Source: Thermocoleostomius sinensis A174
Lineage (GTDB): Bacteria > Cyanobacteriota > Cyanobacteriia > Elainellales > Elainellaceae
DNA: 64,000 nucleotides
Assembly (NCBI RefSeq): GCF_026802175.1
Contig: NZ_CP113797.1
Span: forward strand, 1,775,026 to 1,839,025
Reading direction: 5' to 3'
Made by a program: the position numbers and the translations under genes. Numbering within the stretch: the first letter of the stretch is position 1; each line of letters opens with the position of its first letter. This document shows positions 18,966-28,042 of the stretch, in pieces. The notes under the pieces were generated by a model. That model had not been told where the DNA came from. It saw only the letters and a program-made list of their open reading frames with translations, and did no database searches.

Positions 18966-20027
18966 CTATACCACTCGGCGTTCTTGAAATTGCACCAGTT
19001 CGCTGGGCTTGACGGCGCCAAATTCGGTAATAATTCCCGTAATTAGATCGGCAGGTGTCACGTCAAACGAAGGATTGTAAAACTCTACGCCGAATGGACA
19101 GATGCGGGTTTCTCCGATTTTGTAGATTTCCACCGGATCGCGCTCTTCGATCGGAATTTGAGTACCATCGGCGATGGTGAAATCTACCGTTGACAGCGGA
19201 GCCGCTACAAAGAAAGGAACATTGTGAGCTTGCGCGACGATCGCCAAACTATAAGTACCAATCTTATTGGCGGCATCTCCATTGGCCGCAATGCGATCAG
19301 CCCCCACCACGACGGCATCCACCATGCCCAGTTTCATACAGTGGGCCGCCATGCTGTCGGTAATGAGCGTGACAGGAATGCCCTCTTGCACACATTCCCA
19401 CGACGTCAATTTTGCACCCTGAAGCCGAGGCCGCGTCTCGTCAATGTAAAGCCGCTCTAAGCGACCTTCACGAAACGCCGATCGCACCACTCCCAAAGCT
19501 GTTCCATAGCCTGCTGTGGCCAATGCTCCAGCGTTGCAATGGGTCAATAACCGCAATTTAGTCGGTTTTTCGGGCAACACTTTCAGCCCTTGATCGCCAA
19601 TAGCATAGCACGTTTCCAGATCCTCGGCGTTGATTTGCTGTGCGGTTTCCTTCAGAACCTCTTTGAGATAATCTACCGGTCCCACGGTCTGCCGGGCCGT
19701 TTTCATCATTCGATCGATCGCCCAGAACAAATTCACCGCAGTGGGACGAGTGGCTTTCAAATTCTCGGCAACTTGTTCTAGTTGGGCCAAAAACTGATCG
19801 CGATTATCAGTATGGATTTCCCGTGCACCCAGATACATCCCATAGGCGGCTGCCACCCCGATCGCTGGCGCACCCCGCACAATCATGGTTTTGATGGCTA
19901 GTGCCATATCGTCCGAGCGATTGATTTCAACAACCGCAAACTCGTTGGGCAAATGAGTTTGATCAATTAACCGAACGTGATCCTGATACCAATAGACAGG
20001 ATAAACCTGGTTAGGGAAGATATTCAT
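18966..20027 (-). CDS. mtnA: S-methyl-5-thioribose-1-phosphate isomerase
   Basis: A 353-residue enzyme of the methionine salvage pathway that converts methylthioribose-1-phosphate to methylthioribulose-1-phosphate. Motifs: [14 protein letters not shown], the catalytic Cys in [31 protein letters not shown], the catalytic Asp in [21 protein letters not shown], and [20 protein letters not shown]. It is close to the usual length of 340-370. Methylthioadenosine comes from polyamine synthesis with decarboxylated AdoMet. No other mtn gene is visible nearby. Confidence 0.95.
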   Translation of the reverse strand: MNIFPNQVYPVYWYQDHVRLIDQTHLPNEFAVVEINRSDDMALAIKTMIVRGAPAIGVAAAYGMYLGAREIHTDNRDQFLAQLEQVAENLKATRPTAVNLFWAIDRMMKTARQTVGPVDYLKEVLKETAQQINAEDLETCYAIGDQGLKVLPEKPTKLRLLTHCNAGALATAGYGTALGVVRSAFREGRLERLYIDETRPRLQGAKLTSWECVQEGIPVTLITDSMAAHCMKLGMVDAVVVGADRIAANGDAANKIGTYSLAIVAQAHNVPFFVAAPLSTVDFTIADGTQIPIEERDPVEIYKIGETRICPFGVEFYNPSFDVTPADLITGIITEFGAVKPSELVQFQERRVV

Positions 20028-20268
20028 TGGCGTTAATTAAGGTTGAGCGTTGGAACGGAACTCCAGATTGTTTCCACTATACTCTCTTGCAAAACTGAGT
20101 GGAGCTAGAACAACCTTGGAATCGAAGTGGCATTAAAGACGAGTGCTTTCACCTTTCGTTTCGATGCTTCCCTACTTCTGCATTTCGATCGACCTATCAG
20201 GATTTTTCGTTACACCGACTGGCTTCATCCAAGCCATAGCAGCCGTCTTGCAAAGCAGAGTAGCTGGC

Positions 20269-20646
20269 TCAGTCCAAAATGTACTTACTGAGAACGGCAT
20301 AGACTTCGTTAATGTTGACCGATCGGCGAAATTCCTTGGTGACGGGAACGGGATCGCTGCCTACCCAAATCTTTAGCTCAGCATCGAGATCAAAATGTCC
20401 CGCGCTTTCCTTGGCAAATTTCGTAATTTTAGCGTAGGGGATCGTGAGAATCTCCACTTTGCGACCCGTAACGCCTTGCTTATCTACTAAGATCAAGCGT
20501 TTGTTAGTAAAGACAAAAATATCGCGAATAACCTGATAGGCTTTCTCAATCTGTTCGCCTGGAACTAAAATCTCATCAAAGAGCTTTTCCAGTCTTTCTC
20601 CTGATATCTCTGAGGCATTACCCAGCAGTCCAGATAGTAATCCCAT
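20269..20646 (-). CDS. Bacterial PH-domain (bPH_1/DUF1696) protein
   Basis: A 125-residue cytosolic protein. The core runs IVPGEQ-like (ILVPGEQIEKAYQVIRDIFV), then FTNKRLILVDKQGVTGRKVEI, IPYAKITKFAKESAG and AELKIWVG, the seven-strand plus helix arrangement of PHb1 proteins, which assemble into rings. GGAGAT lies 7 bases before the ATG. Its cellular role is unknown. It follows mtnA's promoter region on the same strand. Confidence 0.85.
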   Translation of the reverse strand: MGLLSGLLGNASEISGERLEKLFDEILVPGEQIEKAYQVIRDIFVFTNKRLILVDKQGVTGRKVEILTIPYAKITKFAKESAGHFDLDAELKIWVGSDPVPVTKEFRRSVNINEVYAVLSKYILD

Positions 20647-20863
20647 GCCTATCTCCTCTGTTCTACAACTTCTATTCTAAAAAAATTAAAAATTGCCAAT
20701 CTCCTATCTTCTCCATCTCCCTTATCTTTCCCATCCGTCCTAATTACATGTACAGGCGCAACACCATCCGTTTTTACATCTATTTTGATTTGCGCTATTT
20801 TGACAGTTGCAGCCATTCACCGTGATTTTGATCTGACTTGTTTCTACTAGCCAATTGCACCTT

Positions 20864-22372
20864 ATGCTGAAACCTGTACAACCGATCGATCGATCTGCTT
20901 TCATTGTGATGCTGATTTTGAGTGTGGTGATTGGCTTTTTCTTGCTAAGAGGCGATCGCGCCATGGCCCGAGTGCGCGACTTTAGCTGGCAAGATCGCCA
21001 AGTGGGGGCTGAAGACTCGGCGTTTATCCTCACCTTTAGTCGCCCTATGGATCACATCAGTGTCGAGGAAAATTTGCAGATTGATCCGCCGCTGTTTGGC
21101 AAGTTTAGCTGGGCCGGACGGCGCATGGCCTATACGCTGGAATCGCCAGCCCCCTATGGACAAACGTTTGAAGTGAAGCTAGACAAGGCTAGAGATCGCT
21201 TCAGTCAAGCGGATGCTGTTGGTGGCATACAACCATTCACCGGGCAATTTCACACGCGCGATCGGGCGTTTGTGTATTTGGGCGTGGATGGTGACGAAGC
21301 AGATCGGCTGGTGCTGCAAAACCTGACGCGACAAGAACAAAAAATCTTGACGCCGGAAAACTTGGTAGTGATGGATTTCAAACCCTATCCTGAAGGCGAT
21401 CGGATATTGTTTTCAGCGATTGAACGCAGCAGCGAAGCTCAGCGCAGACTAGCCGATCAGCAGCTTTATACCGTAACAACGGGCATTCAAATTGAAGCCC
21501 CGGCACTTGGATTTGCAGAAGCTCCAACCCGCCCAACTCCTACATCGCCACAACCGGCTGGCATGGTTGAGTTAGTGTTGGATAACCAAGCCTATCAAAA
21601 CTTGAAATTTGATCTGTCGCCTAACGGAGAGACGATTGTGGTGCAGCGGGTGAATAAACAAAACCCCTCTGAGTTCGGGTTGTGGCTGCTTCAGGGCAAC
21701 AATCCTCCGCAACCGATCGAAACAGAACCCGGTGGGGATTTCCTGATTGCACCCGATAGTCAATCGTTGGCGATGTCACAAGGACAGGGGATGGCAATTT
21801 TGCCGTTTGAGTCGGGAGCCGAACCGCTGGACTTTTTGCCGAAATATGGAGTAATTCTTAGCTTTGCCAAAGATGGCACCGCCGCCGCAATGGTACGCTT
21901 TAACCGCGATCCCAACAATCCCACCCGATCGCTGTTTTATGTGACAAATCAGGGCAACGAAAAAGAACTGCTGGAAACCGATGGGTCGATTCTACAAGCA
22001 CAGTTTGATCCAGCTAAGCAAAACTTGTATAGTATCCTCTCTCGACGAATTCCAGGCGACACCTATGCAGAACAACCCTACCTTAGTGCCGTTAATCTAG
22101 AAACATCGCAAGTCGTGGATTTACTGAAGCTGCCGATTCAGCAAGATATTCACATGAGTCTGTCCCCAGATGGATTAGGAATTTTGTTTGATCAAGTTGT
22201 TTCCAGTACCAGCAACACTGCTGATGGGGTAATTCGCGGTCGTGATGGTAAGGCCATCACCAGTAGCCAACTTTGGTTTTTACCATTAGCGATCGATCAA
22301 AAAGGGATGCCATTGGTGGTAGAACCAGAAAAATTAGAGATTGCAGGACTTAAACCGCAGTGGCTGCCCTAG
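20864..22372 (+). CDS. Membrane-anchored protein with Ig-like N-domain and beta-propeller-like C-domain
   Basis: A 502-residue protein. It begins at the ATG at 20864 (a TTG three codons upstream is less likely). A single N-terminal anchor, FIVMLILSVVIGFFLL, is followed by an Ig-like domain (about 50-140) whose FILTFSRPMD and LQIDPPLFGKFSW resemble bacterial Big_5/SbsA modules. The rest has blade-like repeats (KFDLSPNGETIVVQ, FLIAPDSQSLAMS, MSLSPDGLGILFDQ) typical of TolB/WD-type propellers. A periplasm-facing scaffold is inferred. No enzyme motif was seen. Confidence 0.8.
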   Translation: MLKPVQPIDRSAFIVMLILSVVIGFFLLRGDRAMARVRDFSWQDRQVGAEDSAFILTFSRPMDHISVEENLQIDPPLFGKFSWAGRRMAYTLESPAPYGQTFEVKLDKARDRFSQADAVGGIQPFTGQFHTRDRAFVYLGVDGDEADRLVLQNLTRQEQKILTPENLVVMDFKPYPEGDRILFSAIERSSEAQRRLADQQLYTVTTGIQIEAPALGFAEAPTRPTPTSPQPAGMVELVLDNQAYQNLKFDLSPNGETIVVQRVNKQNPSEFGLWLLQGNNPPQPIETEPGGDFLIAPDSQSLAMSQGQGMAILPFESGAEPLDFLPKYGVILSFAKDGTAAAMVRFNRDPNNPTRSLFYVTNQGNEKELLETDGSILQAQFDPAKQNLYSILSRRIPGDTYAEQPYLSAVNLETSQVVDLLKLPIQQDIHMSLSPDGLGILFDQVVSSTSNTADGVIRGRDGKAITSSQLWFLPLAIDQKGMPLVVEPEKLEIAGLKPQWLP

Positions 22373-22382
22373 CCATCCCTAT

Positions 22383-23447
22383 TTAGGGGTCTACTGTCAT
22401 TTCCGCTTCTGGCGAGGACGTAAATTCTTCAATTGGAATCAATCGAACGTTCAGGCGCACAGGTTGACCAAGATTCTGCTGCAAAAACTCTCGCACCAGG
22501 TTGACTTGACGAGCCGATACAGAACCCGCAAACCCAGTTAGCTCCAGATCGACCAATAACTGATCATTTTGCCGTTGTACGGTCAAGTTGCGGATGTCTT
22601 TGTCGGAAAAGGTGAGGGTGCGGGTGCGAATCAGGCGATTGATTTCAGCGCGAGTTCTAATTTGAATTGCCAGATCTTGAAATGAAATGCCCAGCGGAAT
22701 TCCCAACAATAACAAGGCAGTCATGGCTAGCGATAGTCCTTGCTTAGCACGAGTAATCGAGCCGTAGCGTTGCACCAAAAACACTAGACTGCCGCTGAAG
22801 ATAATGCCAATTAAGTTTGTCAAAAACAGCAGCATTGCCCCCCACGTCACATTTTGCAAATTGAGGGCAATGCCAATACCAATCACACTTAAGGGCGGTA
22901 CTAATGCCACAGCAATGGCAACACCCGGGAGGGCATCCGCGATCGATCGGCGAGATTTGGCGAAGGCTCCAGCAGTTCCAGCCGCCAAGGCAACCCCCAA
23001 ATCAATTAGTGTTGGACTAACGCGGGCATTGATCTCAGGCGTCAATGTTTCCAGTCCAATAATGCGAGAGATGAGCGCTGCGATCAAAATTGACAATAAT
23101 ACTCCTGTCACCAGAGATAAGCTCGATCGCCTCAACATTCGACGATTAGAAATTACCATTGAAAAGGCAATGCCCAGGATTGGACCCATCAGTGGCGCAA
23201 TGATCATCGCTCCAATGATCACAGCCGTACTGTTAGCTAACAATCCCAAGGTGGCAATGATTACCGATAGCGACAGCATTAAATAGTAGCTGATTCCCGG
23301 CTCTGCCCCTCGCCACAGACTGCGGTTGAGGCTGGCCAGCGGTATTGGGTTTTCATTTAGCCAAGCCCAGCGACCGCTGTTGCTGTTGCGAATGTCTAGA
23401 AGCTGTTGATTACTCCATGTCAGGAAGCGTTTGAAGAGAATTTTCAC
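22383..23447 (-). CDS. DUF389 (TIGR00341-type) membrane protein
   Basis: A 354-residue multi-pass protein. The hydrophobic core includes VIIATLGLLANSTAVIIGAM followed by IIAPLMGPILGIAF, the recognisable DUF389 signature, then further helices to about residue 245. A soluble C-terminal domain of about 100 residues alternates strands and helices (IRNLTVQRQNDQLLVDLEL). Function is unknown. It converges with the propeller-like protein, with a 10-base gap. Confidence 0.88.
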   Translation of the reverse strand: MKILFKRFLTWSNQQLLDIRNSNSGRWAWLNENPIPLASLNRSLWRGAEPGISYYLMLSLSVIIATLGLLANSTAVIIGAMIIAPLMGPILGIAFSMVISNRRMLRRSSLSLVTGVLLSILIAALISRIIGLETLTPEINARVSPTLIDLGVALAAGTAGAFAKSRRSIADALPGVAIAVALVPPLSVIGIGIALNLQNVTWGAMLLFLTNLIGIIFSGSLVFLVQRYGSITRAKQGLSLAMTALLLLGIPLGISFQDLAIQIRTRAEINRLIRTRTLTFSDKDIRNLTVQRQNDQLLVDLELTGFAGSVSARQVNLVREFLQQNLGQPVRLNVRLIPIEEFTSSPEAEMTVDP

Positions 23448-23787
23448 AAGATCTTCTCACAGGATGTTGATAGTATCAATTCAATACAACTGCTTCACCG
23501 CACAATAGCATAGACAAATTCACCCATGAACTAGCCCGTGAGAGAGACTTCCAAATGGCTGAAGGGAAACGCGAAACCACTCGCGAAACCACTAAGGTCG
23601 TCGTTTGCTCCATGGGTTAGACCTTGCAAAATAGCCTTTGCAGCATCAGGCGGCGATCGTTCCAGGTAAAATCCAATGCAGCGCCATGATCGCTGGCACT
23701 TGAATATAGAAACAGCATCTTTATCTGTGCATATCTATCTATCAAGTGTGTTGTAGTGTGGAGGAGGGACGAGTCTTCTAGGACAAA
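23448..23787. other. Spacer upstream of the DUF389 gene, with a 12-bp tandem repeat
   Basis: A 340-base spacer with no credible gene. It contains two adjacent copies of CGCGAAACCACT (23570-23581 and 23582-23593). It carries the promoter of the DUF389 gene and sequence downstream of tRNA-Cys. Confidence 0.5.
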
Positions 23788-23859
<72 letters not shown>

Positions 23860-24122
23860 TCGCTTCAAGCTTTACTAATATATCAAAACTTTCACGCGAT
23901 CGAAATCTTCGATCGAGAATCTTTGTACTTACGTAAGTGTTATGAAACCGCTGTCAATAAGGCAGCCTAACTGAATTAAAGCCACTTAAACGCCCCTTCA
24001 TCACGGACATCTAGATTTAGGCAGAGGCATCGTCGCGGTAAAAGCCTTACGCTAGTTAAGCGATCGAGCGAGGGCGTTACTATTTATTTTAGTTTTCTAC
24101 CACAGTCATTTATGAGATCGTT

Positions 24123-24917
24123 ATGAAATCGCCTGCTAAATCTGCCACTTTAGATATCGTGCGACAATGGGGTACCCTAGCTGCCATTCTAGGTACATTT
24201 GCCGTTAACGCTTGGTCTAACCTTTTCCCAATCAATAATCTCAATATTGGTGAAATTGCCAATACCCTGTTTCGCGGTGTACAGATCATTCCAGCTAATT
24301 ATGCCTTTAGCATCTGGGGCGTGATTTATTTGGGGTTATTAGCCTATGGCGTGTATCAACTTTTACCTAATCAACGACAGAATCCGACTCTGCGACGGGT
24401 GGATTACCTTTTAATTATTTCCTGTGTGGTTCAGGCATTTTGGGTTGTTGCATTTCTGCTACGCCAATTTTGGGCATCGACGTTGATGATGGTTGGTATT
24501 CTCCTGCCGCTCATTGGGATCTATTTGCAGTTAGGAATTGGGCGGCGGCGGATATCCCGACAAGAGAAATGGTTTGCCCATGTTCCCTTCAGTATCTACC
24601 TAGGTTGGATTTCAGTAGCCACGATTGTCAATGTTGCGGTATCCCTTTATAACAATAATTGGGATGGATGGGGGCTGCCGCCACAAAGCTGGACGGTGAT
24701 AATGATGGTAATCGCATCCGTTCTTGCGGCACTAGTTGCCTTGAAGAGACGCGACATTGCCTATCCATTGGTAATTGTTTGGGCACTGATTGGGATTGCC
24801 GTACGTCAAGCTACTTTGCCAATGATTGCAACGGTGGCAATAGTCCTAGCAATTGCTTTAATAGTGTTAGTTGTGTTTGTACAGTTCAAGCTCAGATCGG
24901 CTGCACGAAACACCTAA
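24123..24917 (+). CDS. TspO/MBR-like tryptophan-rich membrane protein
   Basis: A 264-residue protein with seven or eight hydrophobic helices. The segment ANTLFRGVQIIPANYAFSIW and then GVIYLGLLAYGVYQL corresponds to the P-A-x-Y-A-F-x-I-W-G motif of the TspO-like proteins that cyanobacterial genomes label tryptophan-rich sensory protein. These are longer than classical TspO (about 160 residues). TspO binds tetrapyrroles and is tied to stress responses; for this longer group the role is not established. There is a TIVNV helix near residue 165. It converges, with a 4-base overlap, with the next minus-strand gene. Confidence 0.78.
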   Translation: MKSPAKSATLDIVRQWGTLAAILGTFAVNAWSNLFPINNLNIGEIANTLFRGVQIIPANYAFSIWGVIYLGLLAYGVYQLLPNQRQNPTLRRVDYLLIISCVVQAFWVVAFLLRQFWASTLMMVGILLPLIGIYLQLGIGRRRISRQEKWFAHVPFSIYLGWISVATIVNVAVSLYNNNWDGWGLPPQSWTVIMMVIASVLAALVALKRRDIAYPLVIVWALIGIAVRQATLPMIATVAIVLAIALIVLVVFVQFKLRSAARNT

Positions 24918-25276
24918 ATCGCCACAACACCCACCTGCCGTAGGATGAATACTAAGATTGAATTGACAAGGCTAAGCGCGATCGCCCCCAAAATAGCGCT
25001 AATGATGCCATATCGGAGACGAAATCCTTGAACCAGCAGTGCTGCAAGTCCGAATACCAGGATACTGCCAATGAGGGGGATTAAGCCCAGGCTCAAGATG
25101 GCATTGGCAGTACGGAACCAATTTGGGAACAGAAACCAGATGCCATTGAACAGTCCAATAATGGCACCTCCAAGTAATGCTGCGATCGGGTTATCGATAT
25201 CAACCCCAAGGGGAAGTTTTGAAACAATTAGCAGGCTGACTGCCATTACTAGAATCGAAATGATTAGACCAGTCAC
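24914..25276 (-). CDS. Small four-helix membrane protein, phage-holin-4_2-like
   Basis: About 120 residues with four hydrophobic helices. VSLLIVSKLPLGVDIDNPIA and AALLGGAIIGLFNGI resemble the small cyanobacterial membrane proteins of the Phage_holin_4_2/Mycobact_memb group, which have no demonstrated holin function here. Several starts are possible. AGGAG at 25286-25290 favours GTG at 25276 or 25282 over the TTG at 25309. The gene overlaps the end of the TspO-like gene by four bases. Confidence 0.75.
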   Translation of the reverse strand: MTGLIISILVMAVSLLIVSKLPLGVDIDNPIAALLGGAIIGLFNGIWFLFPNWFRTANAILSLGLIPLIGSILVFGLAALLVQGFRLRYGIISAILGAIALSLVNSILVFILRQVGVVAI

Positions 25277-25525
25277 AGGCACACACTCCTCATACCATGC
25301 AGTTTTCAACAGATGAAACTAGTCGTTTCAAAACTAGTAAAGGACAGAGTTTGTTGCCTGTCAACTAGTGCACCTGTTGCCCATGCTAAAACAACGCTTG
25401 CGCTTTGTGCTCGTTAGGCTCTTGATGAAGCTGCTCTAACAGGGTTCACAATAGTCTTGTCTAGAAGGCTGGTCTAAGCTTGGGATCGCCCTCATTTACA
25501 GCCGCGTTCTGTCAGGATCAATGCA

Positions 25526-26188
25526 CTAGGTCAAGGCAGTGGTCATCAATGCTTTCATCTGCGGCAAGAAAGCTGCAATGGTTTCTGGAGTAGGCTGGGT
25601 TTGTTGCCAGCTAGGACGAGTGCTTAAACGCTCTGCCCAAGCTTTTAGGCTTGGATACCCGTCGAGGCTCATTTCCAATTCAGGTAAGCCAGGAACAATC
25701 GTTCCAGCCGTCAAATCTGCTAGCGACAAATCGTTACCGCCTAAATAATGGCAATCCCCCAATTGCTGCTGAAAGAATGTCAAAACAGTATCGATTTTTT
25801 GTTTGGTTTGTTGCTGTTTTTCGATATCAGCTTCAACAAAGCCCAAGATTTGGCTAGTCCACTGAAGCGTTGCGGGTATTAATTCGGTCAGCGTCACCAT
25901 TTGAATCATCCGCACCATCGCGATCGCTTTCGCATCGGTGGGCAGCATAGCGGGGATAGGATATTTTGCTTCTAGGTAGTCGAGAATGGCGATTGACTCA
26001 ATGATCCGAACCTCCGCATCGACTAAGACTGGAACATGATGGAAGGGATTGAGTGATAGAAAATCAGCTTGATACTGATCGCCGTCCAAATTGAGCGGCA
26101 CTAATTCAAAGGGAAGGTGTTTCTCTAGTAGCGCAATCCAAACTCGTCGAGAATTAGCCGAGATGGGATGATAGTAAAGTCTTATCAT
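25526..26188 (-). CDS. Glutathione S-transferase family protein
   Basis: A 220-residue cytosolic protein. The thioredoxin-like N-domain reads LYYHPISANSRRVWIALLEK, with VPVLVDAEVRIIESIAILDYL containing the cis-Pro and the Glu-Ser of the glutathione site. The C-domain is helical (SLADLTAGTIVPGL, the conserved Asp helix-capping motif). A Ser in SANS is the likely thiol-activating residue. Substrate is unknown. The stop lies 2 bases after the upstream RodZ-like gene, so it is in the same transcript (pseudouridine synthase, RodZ-like, GST). Confidence 0.92.
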   Translation of the reverse strand: MIRLYYHPISANSRRVWIALLEKHLPFELVPLNLDGDQYQADFLSLNPFHHVPVLVDAEVRIIESIAILDYLEAKYPIPAMLPTDAKAIAMVRMIQMVTLTELIPATLQWTSQILGFVEADIEKQQQTKQKIDTVLTFFQQQLGDCHYLGGNDLSLADLTAGTIVPGLPELEMSLDGYPSLKAWAERLSTRPSWQQTQPTPETIAAFLPQMKALMTTALT

Positions 26189-26190
26189 GG

Positions 26191-27027
26191 CTAGGGTTCA
26201 ATTGGACGAGGCAGGCTTGCTGAACTTTGGCTGAGGGTAAAGGTTTTCTCTTCAACGGCTCCGGGTGCTCCCATCCGTTCGGCTTGTCCAGAGTTGTAAG
26301 CTAGCATTACCCCCCCGGCGTTGCCAGCCCGCACAATAATTTCAGACTTAGCCATCCAGGTGCGCTCTGTGCCTTCAGACAACACGCCCTCAAACTCGGT
26401 TTGTCCATCTATATCTACTCTCAACCACGACTGCGCTGTTAACTTGACATCAATCCGAACTGGTCTGCTGGGATCACTGGGACGATTGAGGGCACTAGTG
26501 CGAGGGGTTCCTGGAATAGTTGCGGCCGACGATTGAGCAGTCGTTGCTGAAGTTGGATTGGAAGAGGATGTCATCGATGGCTGTGCTGTGAGATTCGACG
26601 TTGTCATCGAAGTAGCGGGGGTCGATCGGCTGACAATCCGAGACAGTAGCCCCACGGATAGCATGATCAGCAACACATAGGCAAGATAGAGATGTAACGG
26701 TCGCAATTGAGCTGCTGGCGAATCTTTCCAAGATGTTTGGGGCATTCGCGCCTGTTTTTCGGTAGGAAACGCATCCGCAAATTCGTTACCATCTAACCCC
26801 AAAGCATCGGCATAGAGTTTGATAAAACCCTGAATGTAGATCGGCTCCGGCAATTTGGCGAGATTTCCTTCCTCCAACGCCCGCAGCAGCCGCGCTTGAA
26901 TCATGGTTCTGGCAGCAATTTCCTCCAACGACATACTGTAATCTTCCCGAACCTGACGCAAATAGGCTCCAATTTCGGTTAGTTGGTCTAGTTGGTCTTG
27001 CTGTAGGCGCGAAGTCTCTCTAGTCAT
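26191..27027 (-). CDS. RodZ-like protein: cytoplasmic HTH, one membrane helix, DUF4115 C-domain
   Basis: A 278-residue protein. An HTH_25 domain (about 15-85) reads IGAYLRQVREDYSMSLEEIA with ARTMIQARLLRALEEGN and EPIYIQGFIKLYADAL. A membrane helix (about 112-130, LHLYLAYVLLIMLSVGLLS) is followed by a Thr/Ser-rich linker and a DUF4115 beta domain (SWLRVDIDGQTEFEG, TWMAKSEIIVRAGNAGGVML). This is the RodZ layout, a protein that couples MreB to the wall machinery. Its start overlaps the stop of the pseudouridine synthase by 4 bases (ATGA type), implying translational coupling. Confidence 0.9.
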   Translation of the reverse strand: MTRETSRLQQDQLDQLTEIGAYLRQVREDYSMSLEEIAARTMIQARLLRALEEGNLAKLPEPIYIQGFIKLYADALGLDGNEFADAFPTEKQARMPQTSWKDSPAAQLRPLHLYLAYVLLIMLSVGLLSRIVSRSTPATSMTTSNLTAQPSMTSSSNPTSATTAQSSAATIPGTPRTSALNRPSDPSRPVRIDVKLTAQSWLRVDIDGQTEFEGVLSEGTERTWMAKSEIIVRAGNAGGVMLAYNSGQAERMGAPGAVEEKTFTLSQSSASLPRPIEP

Positions 27028-27821
27028 AATCCTGTAGCCCTTGATATTGCTCTCTCACCAATTACTGACGTGGATATCGATGGCTTGGTTTGCTCAACCG
27101 GATGCAGGAACTCAATTTCAGTGGATGTTAAGGGACGATACTGTCCATAGGGCAATCCATCCAGGCGAATGGGGCCGATCGCCACACGGCACAACCGTAA
27201 AACAGGATGCCCCAACTGGTCTGCAATTTTGCGGATCTGACGGTTTCTACCTTCCCGCAACTCAATTTCGAGGAGCGTTTGGGTAGGGGATTGCAACGTT
27301 AGGATGCGCACCTTAGCTGGACGTGTCCGCCGTCCTTCCAGCCAGATGCCGTGTCGCCACTGGTCAAGTACTGCTGTTGTTGGTTGCCCTTTCACCCAAA
27401 CATGATAGGTCTTGGCGATCGAATGCCGAGGATGGGTTAGCCAGAAGGTGACATCTCCGTCGTTAGTGAGTAGCAGTGCTCCAGTGGAATCGACATCTAG
27501 CCGCCCGACGGGATGAATGCCAGAATGGTTCCGCAGGTCTGGTGAGAGCAAGTCAAGCACTGTGGGACGACCTTGTGGATCGTCACAAGTAGACACAATT
27601 CCCAAAGGTTTATGTAGCAGCAAATAGACAGGTTGAGGACGCTGGTTGGGGCGGATGAGGGTTCCGTCCACTGCAATGTGATCCAAAGTGGGATCGGCTT
27701 TCTGCCCAAGCTGAGCCACATGTCCATTCACATGCACCCGCCCATCGACAATCATCTGCTCTGCCTGGCGACGCGAGGCAATTCCCCATTGAGCCAAAAT
27801 TTTTTGGAGGCGTTCGGTCAT
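27024..27821 (-). CDS. rRNA pseudouridine synthase, RsuA/RluB family
   Basis: A 265-residue enzyme. The S4 RNA-binding domain (about 1-60) reads RLQKILAQWGIASRRQAEQM. The catalytic domain has LLHKPLGIVSTCDDPQGRPT, the nucleophile Asp in VGRLDVDSTGALLLTNDG, KTYHVWVKG, and LREGRNRQIRKIADQLGHPV. It isomerises a specific uridine in 23S (RluB) or 16S (RsuA) rRNA. Cyanobacteria generally annotate this type as RluB, but the target cannot be fixed by eye. First gene of a three-gene minus-strand operon. Confidence 0.92.
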   Translation of the reverse strand: MTERLQKILAQWGIASRRQAEQMIVDGRVHVNGHVAQLGQKADPTLDHIAVDGTLIRPNQRPQPVYLLLHKPLGIVSTCDDPQGRPTVLDLLSPDLRNHSGIHPVGRLDVDSTGALLLTNDGDVTFWLTHPRHSIAKTYHVWVKGQPTTAVLDQWRHGIWLEGRRTRPAKVRILTLQSPTQTLLEIELREGRNRQIRKIADQLGHPVLRLCRVAIGPIRLDGLPYGQYRPLTSTEIEFLHPVEQTKPSISTSVIGERAISRATGL

Positions 27822-28042
27822 AACAAAGCAGCGAATGTAGGCGGCTAATCCAATATAGCGATCGCATTCGATCGATTGAAAGGCTTAGTGAGCCTGGAAG
27901 GCTCTGGAGGAGCGAATCAAACTAGGGACAACAGTCGATCACAACTCCATCACAATTTACTTGAGTATGTACAAATATTACAGTACACGAATTCAGGAGG
28001 TAACAGAGGAACTGGTTCGCAGAAGTTATCCTTGCCGAGGAA

